Below, piece after piece: positions 6,157-7,946 of a DNA stretch of 7,946 bases. The position numbers and the translations under genes were made by a program. Origin of the DNA: Gammaproteobacteria bacterium (GTDB lineage Bacteria > Pseudomonadota > Gammaproteobacteria > Pseudomonadales > Azotimanducaceae_A); contig JAPOON010000728.1 of NCBI GenBank assembly GCA_026713405.1, positions 1 to 7,946 of the forward strand, in the 5' to 3' direction. The notes beneath the pieces were generated by a model. The model did not search any database. It had not been told where the DNA came from and worked only from the letters and a program-made list of their open reading frames with translations. Numbering within the stretch: position 1 is the stretch's first letter; each line of letters opens with the position of its first letter.

Positions 6157-7946
6157 ATGGTGCCGCCACCCCTGAATTTCGTTGAACTCGGTTTCCTGAG
6201 AGCTGTCGCGATTGCGCCGGTAGTACGCCTGGCGGAACCCCATGCCAACGCGGAAGAGATTCTCGACCATCTCGTCCGGCTCGAAGGGAGCGGCGCGGCG
6301 TTGGCTGTGTTTCCCGAGCTCTGTCTCACCGGCTACACCTGCGAAGACCTGTTGTTCACGGCAAAGCTGCTCGCCGATACGCGCGAGGCGCTCGCCCGGA
6401 TTGCCGCCGCCGGCGTGCAGACAACCGTCGTCGTGGGAACTCCCTGGCCGAGCCCAGACGGACGGCTGTTCAACGCGGCCGTTGTAATTTCCGGCGGGGG
6501 CATCGCCGGCGTCGTTCCCAAGACCGCGTTGCCCAACCATGGCGAATTCTACGAGCGCCGCTGGTTTGCATCCGGGGCGGGCGTGGATCTCGAAGCCGAT
6601 ACGGAGTTCGGAAGGGTGCGGATCTGCCCGAACCAGGTGTTCGAAGTCGGGACCTGCCGTTTCGCCATCGAAGTCTGTGAAGACCTGTGGGCGCCGGCGC
6701 CACCAGGCGCAGCCCATTGTCTGGCCGGCGCGGAACTGATACTCAACCTCTCCGCCAGCAACGAGCTCGTGGCCAAGGCCGACTACCGGCGCGACCTGGT
6801 GCGCATGGCAAGCGCTCAATGGCTGTGCGGATACCTGTACGCCGGCGCGGGCCTTACCGAATCGAGCAAGGACCTGGTATTCGGTGGACATCTGCTGGCC
6901 GCTGAGAACGGCCGCCTGCTCCGCGAGAGCGAGCGCTTCCAATTGGGCGCCAACATGCTCACCGCCGACTTCGACATCGACCGGTTGCGCCGCGACCGCA
7001 TGCGCAACGGCACGTTTGCCAACGCGGTTCGGCCCGAAGGCTATCGCCGGGTAAGGCTAGCAGGTGAAATCCCGGCCCTCGCCAACCTCGACCGCATACA
7101 CGACGCTCACCCGTTCGTGCCCAAGGACGAAACCGAGTTTGACGCCCGGGCCCGTGAAATCCTGAGCATCCAGGCCGGGGGGCTGGGCCGCCGGCTGCTT
7201 GGCTCGCCGGCCGATCGTCTCGTAATCGGCCTGTCCGGCGGGCTCGATTCCACGCTCGCCCTGCTGGTCTGCCTGGATACGCTGCAACAGCTCGACCTTC
7301 CGCCGGCAAACCTGCACGCGCTCTCGATGCCCGGCCCCGGAACCAGCCCGCATACCAGAACGTCCGTCGAGCAGCTTGCGGCGGCAACGGAAGTGGTCCT
7401 GCGCGAGATCCCCATAGGCGCCGCTGTCGCCCAGCATCTCAAGGACCTCGAACACACCGGCGAAGACGATGTGGTTTTCGAAAACGCCCAGGCCCGGGAG
7501 CGCACCCAGCTGCTGTTCGACTACGCCAACCAGGTCGGCGGCATCGTCGTCGGCACCGGCGACCTCTCCGAACTGGCGCTGGGCTGGTGCACCTTCAACG
7601 CCGACCACATCGCCGGCTACAACGTCAACGCCGGCGTGCCGAAAACCCTGGTGTCGTACCTGGTGCGCTGGTACGCGCGCCACCGCGCGGGCACCGAGCT
7701 TGCCGGCGTTCTCGACCGGGTGCTCGAAACGCCCATAACGCCCGAGCTGATACCGCCGCGCGACGGCAGGATCAGCCAGGAAACGGAAGCCATCATCGGG
7801 CCCTACGAACTGCACGACTTCTTCCTCTATCACTATGTTCGCGACGGCTTCGAGCCGAGGAAAATCTACGAACTGGCAAGGCTCGCGTTCGACGGCCGCT
7901 ATGAACCGGCCACAATCCGGCGGTGGATGAAGCTGTTCTTCGAGCG
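6157..7946 (+). CDS. nadE: Glutamine-dependent NAD+ synthetase, C-terminus cut by window edge
   Basis: The visible 596 residues are a two-domain NadE. This cytoplasmic enzyme converts nicotinic acid adenine dinucleotide to NAD+ using ATP and ammonia released from glutamine, the last step of NAD+ biosynthesis. The N-terminal nitrilase-type glutaminase domain carries the full triad: Glu54 (VFPEL), Lys122 (VPKTALP) and Cys174 (IEVCEDLW). The C-terminal synthetase domain has the ATP-binding loop SGGLDS (360-365), ENAQARERTQ (442-451), GTGDLSELALGWCT (467-479) and NVNAGVPKT (489-497). The conserved GPYELHDFFLYH near 550-570 and the following RRWMKLFFER show that only about the last 50-80 residues are missing, compared with 640-680 in the family. 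The ATG at 6157 is preferred because the family motif GFLRxAxA begins just after it. TTG at 6151, with GCAGG six bases upstream, is an alternative. No clear Shine-Dalgarno serves the ATG. It is divergent from the 938-residue gene. Confidence 0.97.
   Translation, partial: MVPPPLNFVELGFLRAVAIAPVVRLAEPHANAEEILDHLVRLEGSGAALAVFPELCLTGYTCEDLLFTAKLLADTREALARIAAAGVQTTVVVGTPWPSPDGRLFNAAVVISGGGIAGVVPKTALPNHGEFYERRWFASGAGVDLEADTEFGRVRICPNQVFEVGTCRFAIEVCEDLWAPAPPGAAHCLAGAELILNLSASNELVAKADYRRDLVRMASAQWLCGYLYAGAGLTESSKDLVFGGHLLAAENGRLLRESERFQLGANMLTADFDIDRLRRDRMRNGTFANAVRPEGYRRVRLAGEIPALANLDRIHDAHPFVPKDETEFDARAREILSIQAGGLGRRLLGSPADRLVIGLSGGLDSTLALLVCLDTLQQLDLPPANLHALSMPGPGTSPHTRTSVEQLAAATEVVLREIPIGAAVAQHLKDLEHTGEDDVVFENAQARERTQLLFDYANQVGGIVVGTGDLSELALGWCTFNADHIAGYNVNAGVPKTLVSYLVRWYARHRAGTELAGVLDRVLETPITPELIPPRDGRISQETEAIIGPYELHDFFLYHYVRDGFEPRKIYELARLAFDGRYEPATIRRWMKLFFE

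Noticed and set aside
6145..6942. 265-codon minus-strand frame opposite nadE
   Set aside because: It is antisense to the glutaminase domain of NadE, whose catalytic residues are all present in the plus-strand frame.

Overview
The window is GC-rich bacterial DNA of the kind seen in Pseudomonadota. That placement rests only on the character of the proteins; no rRNA, tRNA or other phylogenetic marker is present. Gene density is high. I find five protein-coding genes, two of them cut by the window edges. I see no RNA gene, insertion sequence, CRISPR array or attachment site.

Layout, left to right. Positions 1-441 (minus) hold the N-terminal third of a YcaQ/AlkX-type DNA glycosylase that repairs interstrand crosslinks. 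Positions 442-703 are non-coding. Positions 704-3068 (minus) hold two acyl-CoA dehydrogenase genes 19 bp apart, read in the order 1947-3068 then 704-1927. Positions 3142-5958 (minus) hold one large gene for a 938-residue soluble protein that I cannot assign to a family. Positions 5959-6156 are a divergent intergenic region. From 6157 to the right edge (plus) lies a glutamine-dependent NAD+ synthetase, missing only its C-terminus.

How the genes fit together. The two dehydrogenases look like the two different subunits of one heteromeric enzyme. The 704-1927 product keeps the catalytic-base position and the flavin-facing loop, while the 1947-3068 product keeps the arginine and glycine-rich motifs that normally reach across the dimer to hold FAD. 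Neither appears complete alone. NAD+ synthesis and crosslink repair are housekeeping functions with no obvious link to this enzyme.

The unexplained element is the 938-residue gene. In five hand-counted 60-base lines it is about 59% GC, against about 70% in five lines from the dehydrogenase and NAD+ synthetase genes. It also uses codons such as AGA, AGG, CGA, ATA and CTA near its start. It looks like an acquired gene placed between core metabolic genes, and it is the best candidate here for something undescribed, although nothing in the sequence reveals its function.
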